A DNA stretch of 6,942 nt from F23-B02 sp045601285 (GTDB lineage: Bacteria > Bacillota > Clostridia > Oscillospirales > Oscillospiraceae), in the NCBI GenBank assembly GCA_045601285.1, contig JAZRZJ010000064.1:1-6942 (forward strand). Direction: 5' to 3'. The position numbers and the translations under genes are program-made. The notes under the pieces are model-generated. The model did no database searches, was not told the origin of the DNA, and saw only the letters and a program-made list of their open reading frames with translations. This document shows, in pieces, positions 5,981 through 6,942 of this stretch. Within the stretch, counting starts at the first letter, position 1. Every line of letters begins with the position of its first letter.

Positions 5981-6010
5981 TAAAGCAGGTACTGAAAAGT
6001 ACCTGCTTTA
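5981..6010. terminator. Hairpin terminator shared by convergent genes
   Basis: A perfect 13-bp stem (5981-5993 with 5998-6010) closes a GAAA loop on the plus strand. It begins 6 bases after the AIM24-family stop and directly abuts the stop codon of the minus-strand pseudouridine synthase (6011-6013). The minus-strand side continues into T-rich sequence (TTAATATCAATTTTTG), a fair terminator. The plus-strand side continues only as TCAGTATATT, so plus-strand termination is less certain. Confidence 0.78.
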
Positions 6011-6667
6011 TCAGTATATTGCCATGCTTTTAAGGTCAAACAGAGTCCAGGGAAGATACTCGGGAGGCTTGTGCTTAAACTCCATACGTCTGGAGGTCGA
6101 GGGATTTTTAAAGCTGAGAGAGTATGACCAGAGTGCAATGCCGCAATGATCCTCCAGTGTGCTGTACTTGCGGTCACCCACAAGAGCGTAGCCACGGGAG
6201 GAAAACTGACAGCGGATCTGATGTGTGCGTCCCGTTATGAGCTTGATCTTCACAAGGGATAGGGAAGGGGTTTCGCCCAGAACCTCATAGTCGAGGATCG
6301 CCTCCTGAACATCTTTTGCAGGTTCCGCGACAACGTAGGTCTTGCGCTCCTCCTTGCTGCGAAGAAGCAGGTCGGTCATGCGGCCTTTCTTTTCGGGAAG
6401 AATACCGTGTACAACCGCAAGATAGCTCTTGTCAAATTCATCGTCGCGGATCTGACGGGACAGCTCGGAGGCGGTTTCGGGGTTGAGCGCCAGCACCATG
6501 AGCCCGCTCACCACCTGATCCAGACGGTGCACCGTGCGGACGCAGGCCTTTTCGTCGCCGAGATATTCGCGCACCAGAGAGGGCATGCCGCCCGCTTCAT
6601 CGGTGGAAACCACACCCGCGGGCTTTATGCAGACAATAAAGTTTTTATCCTTATAAACAGCTTCCAT
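6011..6667 (-). CDS. RluA-family RNA pseudouridine synthase
   Basis: A 218-residue protein consisting of the RluA catalytic domain alone, without an N-terminal S4 domain. Motifs are IVCIKPAGVVS (11-21), VHRLDQVVSGLMV (46-58) with catalytic Asp50, DKSYLAVVHG (79-88), and ITGRTHQIRCQF (144-155). It isomerises uridine to pseudouridine in rRNA or tRNA; the target site cannot be assigned. The usual HRLDRxTSG is HRLDQVVSG here, a variation that keeps the catalytic Asp. ATG 6667 has no clear Shine-Dalgarno sequence. It lies one base after the stop of the upstream minus-strand gene (TAA, T, ATG), which suggests translation by reinitiation from that gene. The shared hairpin at 5981-6010 follows its stop immediately. 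Confidence 0.93.
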   Translation of the reverse strand: MEAVYKDKNFIVCIKPAGVVSTDEAGGMPSLVREYLGDEKACVRTVHRLDQVVSGLMVLALNPETASELSRQIRDDEFDKSYLAVVHGILPEKKGRMTDLLLRSKEERKTYVVAEPAKDVQEAILDYEVLGETPSLSLVKIKLITGRTHQIRCQFSSRGYALVGDRKYSTLEDHCGIALWSYSLSFKNPSTSRRMEFKHKPPEYLPWTLFDLKSMAIY

Positions 6668-6668
6668 A

Positions 6669-6942
6669 TTATTTTATACCGAAAATGCCGTTCCATGACA
6701 TTGTCATGATAATGCCGTTCAAGCTTACGCGGACATCGCCCAGATTCTTATTAAAATAATCGTTTCTGCAAACAGTGGAGATGCCGCCGGGTTTCGCGCT
6801 TATTTCAATGGGAGGAGCATCAAAATCCGCTGCCTTTACAATATCGGATACGTTGAGCTTGAACTCGCTGCTGAAGTTTGCGGTTTTAAAATCACTTATT
6901 TTGCAGGTCATGTTAACCCATTTGAACATCTTTTCGTACATA
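6669..6942 (-). CDS. Unrecognised protein, C-terminal part or short protein at window edge
   Basis: The frame is open from the window edge to TAA 6671-6669, giving at least 90 residues. An ATG is present at 6941-6939, but only one base is visible before it, so neither a ribosome site nor a longer N-terminus can be judged; the gene may continue beyond the window. I recognise no family. The sequence shows alternating hydrophobic/polar stretches that look like beta strands (TCKISDFKTANF, VRVSLNGIIMTMSW) and no membrane segment or catalytic motif. It ends one base before the pseudouridine synthase start, so the two are probably co-transcribed and coupled. Coding status is supported by this tight junction rather than by homology. 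Confidence 0.6.
   Translation of the reverse strand, partial: MYEKMFKWVNMTCKISDFKTANFSSEFKLNVSDIVKAADFDAPPIEISAKPGGISTVCRNDYFNKNLGDVRVSLNGIIMTMSWNGIFGIK

Overview
The window looks like chromosomal DNA of an anaerobic member of the Clostridia, probably a gut-type member of the Oscillospirales/Ruminococcaceae. This is inferred from strong AGGAG-type ribosome binding sites, a 2-hydroxyacyl-CoA dehydratase operon, a class I acyl-CoA transferase of the 4-hydroxybutyrate/butyrate type, diaminopimelate epimerase, and a palindromic intergenic element of a type scattered through such genomes. No marker gene fixes the genus. No phage, transposase, CRISPR, tRNA or rRNA is visible.

Layout. Bases 1-2085 (+) are the end of an operon: the C-terminus of one 2-hydroxyacyl-CoA dehydratase subunit, a complete partner subunit that is unusually long at its N-terminus, and a 57-residue single-pass membrane protein. 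A strong hairpin terminator and a 76-bp imperfect palindrome fill the convergent gap at 2086-2249. On the minus strand follow an MBL-fold hydrolase (2250-3014) and dapF (3042-3860), read as a dapF-hydrolase pair. The 109-bp gap at 3861-3969 holds two near-consensus sigma-A promoters that diverge and physically overlap in a symmetric arrangement. The rightward promoter reads an acyl-CoA transferase (3970-5277) and an AIM24/TIGR00266-family gene (5297-5974). A hairpin at 5981-6010 separates these from a convergent minus-strand pair: an RluA-type pseudouridine synthase (6011-6667) and an unrecognised gene that reaches the window edge (6669-6942).

How the genes may work together. A CoA-transferase and a radical 2-hydroxyacyl-CoA dehydratase are the two signature activities of reductive (R)-2-hydroxyacid/amino-acid fermentation: the acid is activated to its CoA thioester, then dehydrated to the enoyl-CoA. 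The two sets here are about 1.9 kb apart and in separate transcription units, so a common pathway is plausible but unproven. The dehydratase ATP-dependent activator is not in view. dapF serves lysine/peptidoglycan synthesis and shares its control region with the CoA-transferase.

The best candidates for something undescribed are the long-N-terminus dehydratase subunit together with its downstream membrane microprotein, and the symmetric overlapping promoter pair.
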